This document shows, in pieces, positions 43,785 through 54,250 of a stretch of DNA of 64,000 nt. The translations under genes were made by a program, and so were the position numbers. The stretch comes from Paralithodes platypus (lineage: Eukaryota > Arthropoda > Malacostraca > Decapoda > Lithodidae): assembly GCA_032716605.1 (NCBI GenBank), contig CM064552.1, forward strand, positions 5,929,069-5,993,068, in the 5' to 3' direction. Position 1 is the first letter of the stretch, and each line of letters starts with the position of its first letter. Under the pieces are notes generated by a model. The model did no database searches. It saw nothing but the letters and a program-made list of their open reading frames with translations, and was not told the DNA's origin.

Positions 43785-44099
43785 TTTTGAAATAAACAAA
43801 GTCAAATTAGATTCAAACGTAACCGCAAGCGTATGAGTAATGAAAACAAAGCGACACTACATCCGCAAACACAACCTTTACCAAAAGGTGTCTTCGTGGA
43901 TTAAGGCCCTCTTTCCAGTTAATGTTGTTAAGGGTAATCTGGAGGTGCTGCTTTAGTGTGAGGTCTACCGCTTACCAGGCCCTCCCCAATCCTTACCTAA
44001 CCAGTCTACCTAACCTTGACCTGACCAGGCTATATACCCTCCTTGATAACACTTAACTCATCATCATTGTCATCCTTTGTGTTATTCCACTGCACCTGG

Positions 44100-44507
44100 G
44101 TCCTAACCAGCCTCATCAGATTTGCTGGTTGGTGGAAATATAATCGCGGAAAAATGCTAAATGGCGATAATGCTCCTTTTTCCGAAGACAGTGATGCAGA
44201 TATACAAAACGACAGAAACCATGAACGTAGGATTGATGGGCCTTGGATTTTTGGTCTCAGGCAAGGCTTTGATTGTCGATATTTTCATGTGCAACAGCGT
44301 GGCAGAAACACTCTGATACCCATCATTGAGCAGGAATGTGCACCAGGTGCAGTCATTCATTTGGATGAATGGCCTGCAGCGGCAGGTGCAAATTTAAATG
44401 CCATTGGTAACCGCAATTTTATAGTAAACCACCAAGAAAATTATATGAATCCGGCGATAAGGGCAAACACTCAAACAATTGAAAGATCATGGTTGGATGC
44501 CAATTAA
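44100..44507 (+). pseudogene. Merlin/IS1595-type (ISXO2-like) transposase fragment
   Basis: The frame reads WWKYNRGKMLNGDN, RRIDGPWIFGLRQG, CRYFHVQQRGRNTLIPIIEQ, ECAPGAVIHLDEWPAA and VNHQENYMNPAIRANTQTIE RSW. This follows the ISXO2-like DDE domain of eukaryotic Merlin elements: first acidic block, the (A)PG..IHSDEW second block, and the VNH...VDP.TG.HTQ.IE.SW third block with the final Glu. The first acidic Asp/Glu (IDES-type) is lost with the 5' part. The upstream residues (44043-44100) are not transposase-like. No terminal repeats were found, so it is a fragment. Confidence 0.82.
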
Positions 44508-44599
44508 TATACACATACTGTATTAAATAAAATGAGAGACGTCAGCAGTGAGCTATTCCAATCTCACATTTGCTGGAAAGTGCTTAGAAATTATGCAGC

Positions 44600-45350
44600 A
44601 GATTTGTTTGTCTTCTTCTTCTTTCAGCCGTTCCTCTTAAGGATTGCCACAGCAGATCACTCGCCTCTATCCCACCCTTTCGCCTGCATCTTCCTCCGTC
44701 ACACCAACTACCCGCATGTCCTTCCTCACTGCATCCATGAACCTCTTCATGGATGAAGTTTTCTTCTTTTTCTTTTGCCTGGTAGCTCCATCACCAGCAT
44801 CCTTCTCCCAACATATGCTACTCCGCATCCCTACTCTGCAAATGTTCAAACCACCTCAATCTCGCCTCTCTCGCTTTGTCCCCGAGCCGTAAATATAGCT
44901 GGTCTCATTACCGTCTTGTATACTTTCCCTTTCACTCTTGCAGAAACCCTTCTGTCACAGATCACTCCTGTCACCCTTCTCCACCCACTCCACCCGGCCT
45001 GTACTCTCTTCCTTACCTCTCTACCACACTCTCCGTTACTTCGAACTGTTGACCCTAAGAATTTAAACTCGTCAACATTCGCCACTTCTACACCTTGCAA
45101 CCTCACCATTCCACCGCCAACCTTCACATGTACTCAGTCTTGCTCCTGATAACTTTCATTCCCCTTCTCTTCAGTGCATACCTCCACCTCTCAACATTTT
45201 GCTCAACCTGTTCCCGTCTCTCGCAACATATCACAATGTCATCTGCAAACATCATTGTCCATGGGGACTACGGTCTAATCTCATCCGTCAGCCTATCCAT
45301 CACCATTGCAAACAAGAAAGGGCTCAGAGTCGATCCTTTGATGTAATCCG
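44600..45350 (-). pseudogene. Non-LTR retrotransposon C-terminal fragment
   Basis: The minus strand has KVGGGMVRLQGVEVANVDEF KFLGSTV and RRVTGVICDRRVSARVKGKV YKTVMRPAI, then after a break KRFMDAVRKDMRVVGVTEED AGERVG. These match the post-RT domain of RTE-like LINEs (KYLGS...; the R+F.DVVKEDM..VGV.EEDA.DR end). A separate subfamily from L, with a (GAA)n-like tail at about 44610-44625. Frameshifts and an internal deletion are present. Confidence 0.75.
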
Positions 45351-45404
45351 CCAGGCGAAGCTATTGGCTTCAATTCTGATGAAAATCGTCATATTTACCA
45401 TATA

Positions 45405-45900
45405 TAACATTACTTCTCCATATGCGCCTATTTTACATTAAATATGAACATATGAACATTGAAGAGAAATAAAAGAATTGGTAAAAGTAATTGGCTGGTG
45501 AAAAACTTATATTGTAGCCCCGCGGTCGTAATCTGAGGCGAACCGGCGGGAGGCTAACATCCACCATCTCGTATGCTAGTAGCTACTGAGAGACTAGGCG
45601 AGGTCTGAGACTGGCTAGGTCAGAGAAAGACCCCCCCCCTTCTCTCCCAGCCGTTCTTGCGCGAAAATACTCGATAAATATCGGGAATAATAGGGAAAAT
45701 ACAGTACCAGATAATTGAGGAGGAGGGGGGAAGAAGGGGGACACATGTGGAGGAGTGATAGATGATACCGGTACTGGAGGGGAATTATCTCACCTAACCA
45801 CATATGTCTTTGTTTTGAGTACCGGTACCAGTGGGTTGTTTTGAAAGGCTTTTTTTATGCATTGGCTCTCGAGAGGACGCTCGCCGTCCACCAGTAAACT
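45405..45900. repeat. Family F dispersed repeat
   Basis: GGCTGGTGAAAAACTTATAT, GTCGTAATCTGAGGCGAACC, CAGATAATTGAGGAGG and GGAGGGGAATTATCTCACCT parallel the copy at 24165-24700. A C run (45633-45641) and G-rich DNA lie inside. Confidence 0.55.
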
Positions 45901-45991
45901 TTTCAAGAGGATGCTCGACTTTCTTGGGTTAAAGGCTGTATATGTGTGTGTCATAGTGTAGGCTATATCATTACTGTTAGGTAATTATGTA

Positions 45992-48160
45992 GGGTAAGGT
46001 GGGGTGAATCCGCCGCGGGGTGGAATCGCCGCGGACGTAAGATACTTGTCTAAAACAATTCGTCATAAATCCAAATACGTATGGAATTGATTCTAGGTAT
46101 GTTTATAGTACGTGTAGATGATGATAGAACACAAACATGCATAGTTGTCATTTATTTAACGAAGACAAATATTTTTCCATAATATTTCAAACTAAAAAAT
46201 ATGTAAGCAGTCTTTAAAAAAATTCGTGGCGGCGATTTTGCGGCGACTTTACATCTCCCAATACACTTTTTTTTCGTTACAAGATGGTTGTCTGTGATTT
46301 CTAAGTGGAAACTTAAAAAAAAAAAAAAAAAAAATTCAGGAAAAAATATATACCGTATAATTATATAATTTTCTAAATTCTATAATTATATAAATATATA
46401 GTTAGTTAGTTATGTAGAGCAGATTAACCAGACCACTGAGCTCCATACGGAACTCTCATAGGTCTGGCCCGAAGGATTGGATCAGATTACTGAAAGGAGC
46501 TTAAGGCGACGCAAAAAACGGACAATAGGGGGGAAGGAAAATGACGGCGAATCGGATAAAAGGTCAGTGAATGATTTAGTACCAAAACAAACAGTACGCA
46601 GACGGGCAGTATCTGGGCAGTCAAAGACGTGGCGAACAGTTAGAGGGGAATGACAGGAGGAGCAGGTAGGGGGCGGAGTGCGGGGAGTGGACATCAAATA
46701 ACCGTGAGTCAGCCGGGAATGGCCTATCCTAAGTCTAGTTAGTAAAACTTCCTCACACCTGTGAGACCTGGAAGACGAGGGCCAAGGACGGACAGAAGGT
46801 TTGATTGCACAGAGTTTATTATTGCAGGGTAGAGCATCCCACTGAGATTGCCACGTGCAAAGAATAGAAGGCTCGAGTAAGGACAGCCAATCACCTAACG
46901 GAAGGTGGGGCTGGCGAGGGATCATTAAAATAGCATTCTTAGCCGCAGCATCGGCGTCTTCATTGCCACGGACACCGATGTGAGCAGGAATCCAACATAA
47001 CTGGACCTGGAATCCACGTAGGCTCATCTCGTGGAGAGCGTATTTTATGGCTAAAACTATTACGTGGGAGGACGAATAAGCACGGAGCGCTTCGAGGGCA
47101 CTACGAGAGTCACTGTAAATTATAAAGGGCTGTTGAGGGGTGTCACGTATAATGTCAATAGCGGATTGGATAGCTAAAAGTTCAGCAGTAAAGATAGAGG
47201 CTTGGGGCGGGAGAGAAAACTGAAGGAGCTTAGTAGAGGACACAGCAGCGAGGCCCACCCCAGAGTCAGTCTTAGACCCGTCAGTGAAGATGGCAAAATG
47301 GGGGCCTTTACGACGTATGTGTTCGAGTGCGTGTTGGCAGTGATGGCTAGGGACAAAAGGATATCTCTTAGAGAGGAAGGAGAGGTGAGTGCAAACATTG
47401 GGGAGAGAGATAACCCATGGGGGGGAAGGGGAGACAACAGGCGGCGAAACAGCAATGTGAAAGTCAAGAGAGTTGAGGAGAATTGTAGCACGAATCGGAA
47501 AGGAGGGGGAAGATGGACACGGATCGGGAATGAAGATATCACTGAAAAGGGAATTAGTGGGAGAGTCACTATGTTTAATTTTTAATGCACGGCGCATAGT
47601 AACTAAATCGCGATGGAGGGAGAGCGGGGGCTCGCCACTCTCAGCTAAGACGGAGGTATTTGGGGAGGAACGGAAAGCTCCAGTACAGAAACGCTACCCT
47701 GCGTATGAACAGGGTCCAACATCTTCAAAACGGAAGCAGAGGCAGACCAATAAATGGGGCAGCCGTAGTCGAGGATGGAAAGAACCACCGCCTTGTAGAG
47801 CATCAACAGTGGTACGGCATATAATTATACCAAAATACTTGGATTATATCAATCTAATAATAAAACATCTTAATTGTTACTTAATTGAGGGTAAAATCGC
47901 CGTGGCAGGATTAAATCATCGATAATATATAACCACGGCGGATTCACCCCGGCGGGCGGGGTGAATCCGCCGCATGAGTAACGGTTTTCGCCACCCATTA
48001 CAAACCTTAATGTTTTGTTTTTTCAAATAAAAATGATATGAGCGTGTGCAGGAAAGCGAGAATGATAAAGTTATGTAAACAAAAAAATCTGAATTCTGGT
48101 TCAGTTGGATGCTGTTATTAAAAAAACACGTTTCGCGGCGGATTTACCCCCACCTTACCC
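45992..48160. mobile_element. TA-flanked DNA transposon with GGGTAAGGTGGGG termini, interrupted by a LINE
   Basis: GGGTAAGGTGGGGTGAATCC GCCGCG at the left is matched by inverted GGGTAAGGTGGGGGTAAATC CGCCGCG at the right, and TA flanks both ends. TAGGGTAAGGTGGGG-type ends are known from arthropod mariner-like MITEs. Between the termini, a second inverted block (GGCGGATTCACCCCG near 47937) and the Jockey-type fragment at 46482-47835 are found. No transposase of its own remains. Confidence 0.75.
46482..47835 (-). pseudogene. Jockey-type non-LTR retrotransposon fragment: RT end plus RNase H
   Basis: The minus strand begins VPLLMLYKAVVLSILDYGCP and LKMLDPVHTQG, the RT C-terminal region of Jockey-like elements. 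It frameshifts, and from 47660 is open as LAESGEPPLSLHRDLVTMRR ALKIK. RNase H follows with its catalytic acids in FAIFTDGSKTDSGVGLA (Asp), IFTAELLAIQSAI (Glu), FIIYSDSRSALEAL (Asp) and WIPAHIGVRGNEDADAAAK (the final His/Asp block). The end has a zinc-knuckle-like CSSCHSPLTVRHVFDCP. The stop is at 46484-46482. The 5' half of the element is absent. Confidence 0.88.
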
Positions 48161-48193
48161 TAGCAATATTGTTTTTACCATAATGATGATCAA

Positions 48194-48476
48194 TTAACCC
48201 TCCGGATCCAGGGGCCTTCATATGAGGCCTATCGCTGTGTCCGGGGTCATTTTCGTACAGCCAAGCTTCATAATTCAGTAGCTACTGATTGAGACCACCT
48301 AGAGCAGTCAATTTTTGTGCATATTGTAGAACATTTTGTTGTCTGTAGACTGCCGTTCAGATGACATCGCTACGACGCGTGGTTGCCGAGTTAGGATGAT
48401 TTTAGCGGCGATTTTTAGCCGCGCATTTTGCCTCATATGAGGCCTCCCGGATTCTGGGGAAAAAACTGTCTCTTAA
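48194..48476. mobile_element. Possible TTAA-flanked MITE with CATATGAGGC blocks
   Basis: TTAACCCTCCGGATCCAGGG and CTTCATATGAGGCCTATCGC at the left face inverted CCTCATATGAGGCCTCCCGG and ATTCTGGGG at the right. The right TTAA is offset by some bases. Ends of this sort fit piggyBac-type MITEs, but pairing is imperfect. Confidence 0.4.
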
Positions 48477-48691
48477 ACTATCCTTCTACTCTAAACTTTC
48501 CCTCCTACTAACGTTTCTGAGCCAGTACCGATACAAAGGTCAGCCCTGCGGATCTGCACGGTCTGCGGGCGGGTTCAAAAGAAGAAGAAGAAGAAGAAGG
48601 GTTAATAAGGTTGTGATATTTAATGTAATGTATAATTAATAATCATTAATAAAATGCTTAGCACACTTTTGTTTTTGTTTTTTAATCATCC

Positions 48692-48828
48692 AACAGTGCG
48701 GTAGACCGCACGCCAATGTAAGTGACCCGGTAGAGTGTAGACGGTAGACCGCAGGTTAAAGTGCGAGTATCCCGGTAGACCGCAGGCTAAAGTGTGAGCA
48801 TCCCGGTAGACCGCACGCTAAAGTGTGA
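48692..48828. repeat. About 33-bp tandem repeat
   Basis: Four or so diverged units of CGGTAGACCGCAGGCTAAAG plus TGTGAGCATCC. Each unit contains the short palindrome CGGTAGACCG. Confidence 0.85.
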
Positions 48829-49082
48829 GATAGGTTAGGTAAGGTTGTTAGGTTAGACTAATGTCCTTTCAAAGGGGTATAGGCTAGTAAACACTAGGAT
48901 AGCCTATACCCGGTCAGAGGTAAGAAGAAGAAGAGTCCTGCAGTAGTCTCCTTGAATGCTACCCAGGACTCACTCTTCTTCTTCTTCTTACCTCTGACCA
49001 GGTATAGGCTATCCTAGTGTTTACTAGCCTATACCCCTTTGAAAGGACATTAGCCTAACCTAAGAACCTTACCTAACCTATC
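48829..49082. repeat. Long near-perfect inverted repeat (arms about 110 bp, loop 23 bp)
   Basis: The left arm (48829-48940: AGGTTAGGTAAGG, TGTCCTTTCAAAGGGGTATA, GGCTAGTAAACACTAGGATA, GTCAGAGGTAAGAAGAAGAA) is repeated inverted in 48964-49082 with only a few differences and small indels. The loop is 48941-48963. A poly-C run follows at 49109-49151. Confidence 0.9.
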
Positions 49083-49108
49083 CTAGTATTATAGGTGGGG
49101 GCTGCTGC

Positions 49109-49112
49109 CCCG

Positions 49113-49151
<39 letters not shown>
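49109..49151. repeat. Poly-C homopolymer of about 40 bases
   Basis: An almost uninterrupted C tract. Real length is uncertain because such tracts are hard to sequence. Confidence 0.9.
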
Positions 49152-49152
<1 letters not shown>

Positions 49153-50457
49153 CTTTGACTTAGATTTTTGATGTATTTGTCTGTGAAGTGGGTATTTTTC
49201 AATTTGTTGACAACGAAAATCCTCCATGCGGACTAGGCCTATAGAGAAAAATATGGCGACTCTATTGGTGCCTATTTTCCCTAATAAATTGTTTCTCATA
49301 ACGTCGCACTAGTGTCCTTGAATATTATAATTTTACCTAGGCTAGGCCTATTTAATATTAACCTAGGCCTAACCAAGAATTCGACGTACTGTAGGCCTAT
49401 CTCCTAATTATGTCAATCGCCAGTCCCAGTGGTTTTTGCTATCTATGCAGTGATTTGGTTGTTACCTGACACAGATATATAACATGGATATTCCGGTCAA
49501 GGGAACAAGCAGCAGCATCTCAGGTGAGCCGAACAGCTGGTTGGTGAATAATGATAACTGATAACAGCCATGCCATGCTTCCTGAATCCATGGTCCCTTG
49601 AGTTGACAGTGCCTTGTGACGTATGGCTGCATGGCTGCATGTTTGGTTTGTCACGTGTATTCTGCACCATTCTGCACCAGAGAAAAGTTCTCAACGGGTT
49701 CTCAGTTCAATTAAATAGAGGTCAGTTTCTTTACTGGCCTTGAATTTAGATTACATGTTTGTTTTGAACTGGCTATTTGATAAATGTATATATTGTGTCT
49801 CAAATCCCCGTTGATGAGTCCAATATGTCATTGCACAATGCAGACATGTTTTAGCTTTTACTGATAAAGAAATGTAGCCTATTAGAGCCTAGAGGTCTGA
49901 TTTGATGTTGATTTGCTGGAAATGTAATAGGAATTTCATCATATAACTATACCCCTCCTTGATCTTATTGGTGAATCACATTATCACAGGCTATGCACAG
50001 GCCTCTGGAGTGTGAGCGTCCTGGGGTCGAATCCCAAGACTGCCACATGGATTTGTTGATTTCATTAAATGAGTTTAGAAGTAAAGTTGGTTGGTGTAAA
50101 GAACATAAGAATATAGGAGTAGCCTACTCTCATATCTAGAGTTGGTTTGAAGGCCTATTCAATGTAGCCTACTGAATGTGCTGTACCATATTCAATGTAG
50201 GCTACGGTGACTGAACTTCAGCATCTTTTGATTTAGTATGTGTGTAAATATTAGCCTATTCATAAGGATGAATTGTTTACAATTGCAGCCACGTGGTGAA
50301 AAAAAACAGCTTTCTAAAAAAATATGCTAATGTAGGCCTACAGGTAACCCGGCAAGTGCTGAAACACTAATAAGAATTTTACCGCTGCGCTGCGGAACCC
50401 CTTATATAATCCCGTTTTTTTAATGCGTACCAAAACCGCGGTCTTACAGCCAGGCGG
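49152..50457. other. Intronic spacer with a SINE copy
   Basis: It holds a family Q SINE at 49985-50110 (GGGGTCGAATCCCAAGACTG, TTGTTGATTTCATTAAATGA). The motif AGGCCTA and its shorter forms AGCCTA/TAGGCT are unusually frequent. No exon recognised. Confidence 0.4.
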
Positions 50458-50485
50458 CTACAAATTGGTGCGAGTGTAGTACGAC

Positions 50486-51275
50486 TTGGCACCTCTCAAT
50501 ACCACCACCCCACACGCTCGGCCCGCACACAGACAAGCGGTACACACGCACGCACGTACACACGCATTGGAGCCTACACCACCCTCACGCTCTCGCCCTG
50601 ATGACACAACCTGCAGCCCTCCTTCTGGTGGTGTCAGTGTCCGTGGAAAGCAGAGAGTGGCTGCCAAAGACTCTAGCTACCATTACTACGGCACGAGTAG
50701 GTCCGAGGACGAGGAACCTGCACGTAAAACACGTGCAAGCAAGGGCAGTGCACAGTCATTGTCTTTCTGGGATACTGCTACCACCACTGCCACCACTACC
50801 ACCGACGCAGAAGGCCGCCCTTGGGCTGCAGGACCTGTGGGGGCCACTGGGAAAACAGGGAAGGGCATGGGTAAAAAAAACTTTTACCTCTGCCACTACC
50901 ACCTTGCCGCCACCACCACCACCACCACTACCACCACCACCAGCCGCCCCTGCCGGCCCTTCTGCCTCTGCCACTGCCCCTGTCCCTGCCCCTGCCAAAG
51001 GGAAGAAAGGGACAAAGGGCAAGGCGACAAAGGCGACAGGGACCACCATGATATTGCCATCCAGGACCTCTGCTGGCCCTGCCGATGCCGCCCCTGCCGG
51101 CCCTTCTGCCCCTGCCAAAGGGAAGAAAGGGACGAAGGGCAAGGCGACAGGTCACAGGGACAACCATAATATTGCCATCCAGAACCTCTGCTGGCCCTGC
51201 CGATGCCGCCCTAACATACAGCTGACTGCCGTGGCTGGCCTTGGACAGCGACTGTTACTGTGTAACTGTTACTGA
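50486..51275 (+). other. Low-complexity open frames, possible mobile-element coding remnant
   Basis: Two overlapping plus frames are open for 227 (50486-51169) and 224 (50601-51275) codons. One encodes APAKGKKGTKGKATKATGTT repeats through a tandem duplication of about 118 bp (near 50993 and 51111). The sequence has a (CCA)n tract and Thr/Pro/Ala-rich products without a recognisable domain. A host exon is not supported; a basic, repeat-rich gag-like fragment is one possibility. Confidence 0.3.
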
Positions 51276-51342
51276 GCGACACACTGACTTCCCTCCCTCC
51301 CATCCTCCCTCTCACCCACCCACCCACCCCAACTCTCCCCTA

Positions 51343-51857
51343 AGGGCGGGTGCCCATCCCCGAAAGGGGTTGAAATAGGGGAGCTATCCCCCCGCCAAAG
51401 GCGGCTTTCTAGGGCCTTTCCTAGCTGATGCTGAGAGGATTGGATTCTAGTCATGTGGTGATGGGCTGGTCTATCAGAGTGAGAACTGAGCGATCTCTGC
51501 CATACCCATAGCTTACTCTGACTGTTCCTTTTACTTATATATTTTCTAGATCTCAAGTGACGGCGTCTCTTCCGTGGATTGTCCTCCCAATCTACCAAGA
51601 TTGGAAGCCAAAGCGTCACATTTTTCCTTTGCCCCTCAACTTTCTCTTCATAATTGCTGAGGGGCACAGGGCCCTGGGTGGCTCTTTGGTTTTCCGGGCG
51701 TTTCCGCACCCTCCTCAGCTCCCCGTCATGGAGTGGCTTCGGTTACCCAGGCTTTATTGTGGTCGGCAGGGAGGGTTCTGTGGGGGCGCTCGGTTATGGC
51801 CTTGGCCTTGCTCGAGGCCTTGGGGCTGTTCGGCCAGGCAGCTTGGGGAACAACAAC
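51343..51857 (+). mobile_element. Family R retroposon, full length, 12-bp target duplication
   Basis: The sequence is nearly identical to 5844-6363, from GGGCGGGTGCCCATCCCCGA to GGGGAACAACAAC. The flanks 51331-51342 and 51858-51869 both read AACTCTCCCCTA. Confidence 0.87.
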
Positions 51858-51869
51858 AACTCTCCCCTA

Positions 51870-52500
51870 TACACATTCATAAGGCTTATCTATCGCATAA
51901 TTGGTCTATATGCGGTATATTCATTGTTATATGGGTCGCCTACATACGTACACGTACTGTACTTTATATATAGCATGACAGTGCTGAAAATACGATATAT
52001 ACGTGATATTACAGCCAACAGACCCTGTACAACTTGGCAACTCTCGATACTACCCTGCCACCCCGCACTCACTGAAGCGGTACACAAGCACTTGTCTCCC
52101 ACGTAAACTCTCTCACCTCAGTTCCCGCCTCTAAACTCTCTCATAATTCGCTTATATGTCGCATATTTGGTCTATATGCGGCATATTCCTTGGTATATGG
52201 GTGGCCTACATACGTACACATACTTTATATATAGCATGACAGTGCTGAAAATACGATATATACGTGATATTACAGCCAACAGACCCTGTACAACTTGGCA
52301 ACTCTCGATACCACCCCGCCACACGCTAAACCCGCACTCACTCAAGCGGTACACAAGCACTTGTCTCCCGCAGAAACTCTCTCACCTCAGTTCCCGCCTC
52401 TAAACTCTCTCATAATTCGCTTATATGTCGCATATTTGGTCTATATGCGGCATATTCCTTGGTATATGGGTGGCCTACATACGTACACATACCTACACAT
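51870..52500. repeat. About 269-bp tandem repeat, 2.3 units
   Basis: TTGGTCTATATGCGGCATAT TCCTTGG recurs near 52169 and 52438, with a diverged first unit near 51901. Each unit contains GCATGACAGTGCTGAAAATA, CCAACAGACCCTGTACAACT and GCGGTACACAAGCACTTGTC. Sequence related to the unit (ACGACTTGGCACCTCTCAAT) also precedes 50500, so an older unit may extend upstream and be interrupted by the family R insertion. Confidence 0.85.
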
Positions 52501-53298
52501 ACAGTACCTACACATACTCCACATAGCATAGAAGTGATGAAAATAGGATAAATACGCGAGATTACGCCCTAACCCTCCGTCTCCTCCTACACCCTGGGCG
52601 CGCGAATATTCACCTGGGAAATCTGGCCGCACGATGCCATTCGCTCCACTTTCTTCAACTACGGACCGGACCGCCCCCCCCAAATTTTTTTTTTGTGGAG
52701 GCAAATATATATGGCTCGATGCACGCGAACATTCCCTACACGTTGATGTACTTTTCATCGATATTTGCAAGGGTCGCCCAAATCGTCATACCTCCGCACA
52801 GGGGTGCCTGTATACTATAGGGGGTACGCAGCGGAGAGGTTAAGAGCATAAATCGCGACGCACCCTTTTGAATCAGTAGGCTATAGGCCTATTGAACACA
52901 AACGAAGCAATGCAATGCTTTATGAATAGCAAGAATCTGGTATAGTTGGCCAAATAAGTTGTGACGCCGCTGTCACTACGTTTTGCTAGCTGTATGCTGT
53001 ATTAATGTCTGTCAGATGTTGAATAGGATGTGTAAAGATAGGATCATGTTTGTATCTCACTCGAAACCATAAATGAATCTATAGCCTTAGTTTGTGCTGA
53101 TACCAATTATTGATCAAATATTGGCCTAGGCTACTTGGTGCCGTGACATCACATATTTTGCCGACTGTACAATACAAGCGCAATTAAAGAAATTATAGGC
53201 CAAATGCTTCAGGAATTGGAATCAATCAAAAGTTTGAATTGGTGCAACCTTATAATTATATGCTGACATCCGTACATTGGTAGGCCTATATGATCACC
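52501..53298. other. Intronic spacer
   Basis: A 69-codon plus frame (52634-52843) has no recognisable domain. No repeat family was assigned. Confidence 0.4.
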
Positions 53299-53711
53299 TT
53301 AACCCTTTCTGTACCGGTGACTTCGTATTCATTATATTCTGACAACTATTAGATGCTTTTATTCTGCTTAGGAAGGATGTCTACCAATTGACCACTTGCG
53401 AGTTTCAGGCTATAAGGAAATTGGATCTGTAGAAATCGATAGTAAACAGAAATACAATAATAATGTAACTTTCTGATGGCTAAAGAGTATGTTGAATTTG
53501 ATTTTATGTAGGCCTATTTATAAATGAACTACAACCGTATTTTAGCTGGTAGTTCTACCAAATATCGTTGTCTACAGCTCCAACTTCCTTATATAATGAA
53601 ACTAGCAAGTGGTCAATTAAAAGGCTACAGACTATCTCAATTAATTCTGTTAGCTACCATATGTTGCTAGTGTAAAATTAAAAATGACTTCACCAGTACA
53701 AAAGAGGTTAA
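53299..53711. mobile_element. Family A MITE with nested family B, TTAA to TTAA
   Basis: TTAACCCTTTCTGTACCGGT opens the copy and GTACAAAAGAGGTTAA closes it. The B insert (53390-53614) is flanked by AATT (53386-53389, 53615-53618), at the same loop position as in the 871-1312 copy. Confidence 0.82.
53390..53614. mobile_element. Family B MITE
   Basis: GACCACTTGCGAGTTTCAGG at the left and ACTAGCAAGTGGTC at the right are inverted, as are CTATAAGGAAATTGGA and CTCCAACTTCCTTATA. Confidence 0.82.
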
Positions 53712-54082
53712 ACTACTATAGTCGGTTTGATTTCAGCTGATGGTAATTTTAATCCTTTAGCAGCTGATTTCTCAATACTGAACACACAAATATGAAACTA
53801 CTATGTCTATGTGTCATATCAACGCGCAGTGTTAATAATTAACAGCATATTTTAACTACAAAATCGTTAAAATAACTGCGAAATTTTGATGGGAACTTTA
53901 CAATCTAGGTTACCATTAGCTGAAAAAACTAGACTATATAGGCCTAGTAACTTAAACTGAAAAAGAAAAAAAAACACACACACACACAAAATAATTATAT
54001 TTGCATAAAACGGATGCTTCTAGTATCTGAATAGTTATTAGCATGGTAGAATTACTATTAGGCTATATACTGTATATATAGG

Positions 54083-54250
54083 GGAGGTGTGGTGGAGTGG
54101 TCTTGCCACTGGCCTGGTAATCCAAAGGTCCCGGGTTCAAATCCCGATGTATCAATGGGAAGATATTATTGGGATGGAATTTGTGCTGTACCTAGTATCA
54201 GTGCATTACCACAAAGCCCACCGAAACGTCAATAAAATACCCTCATTGTT
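54083..54250 (+). repeat. tRNA-derived SINE, Ser/Leu-type head
   Basis: GGAGGTGTGGTGGAGTGGTC resembles a type II tRNA 5' half and GGTCCCGGGTTCAAATCCCG is a good box B. A non-tRNA body (GGGATGGAATTTGTGCTGTA, ACCGAAACGTCAATAAAATA) follows. The long tail and missing acceptor 3' strand argue for a SINE. Confidence 0.65.
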
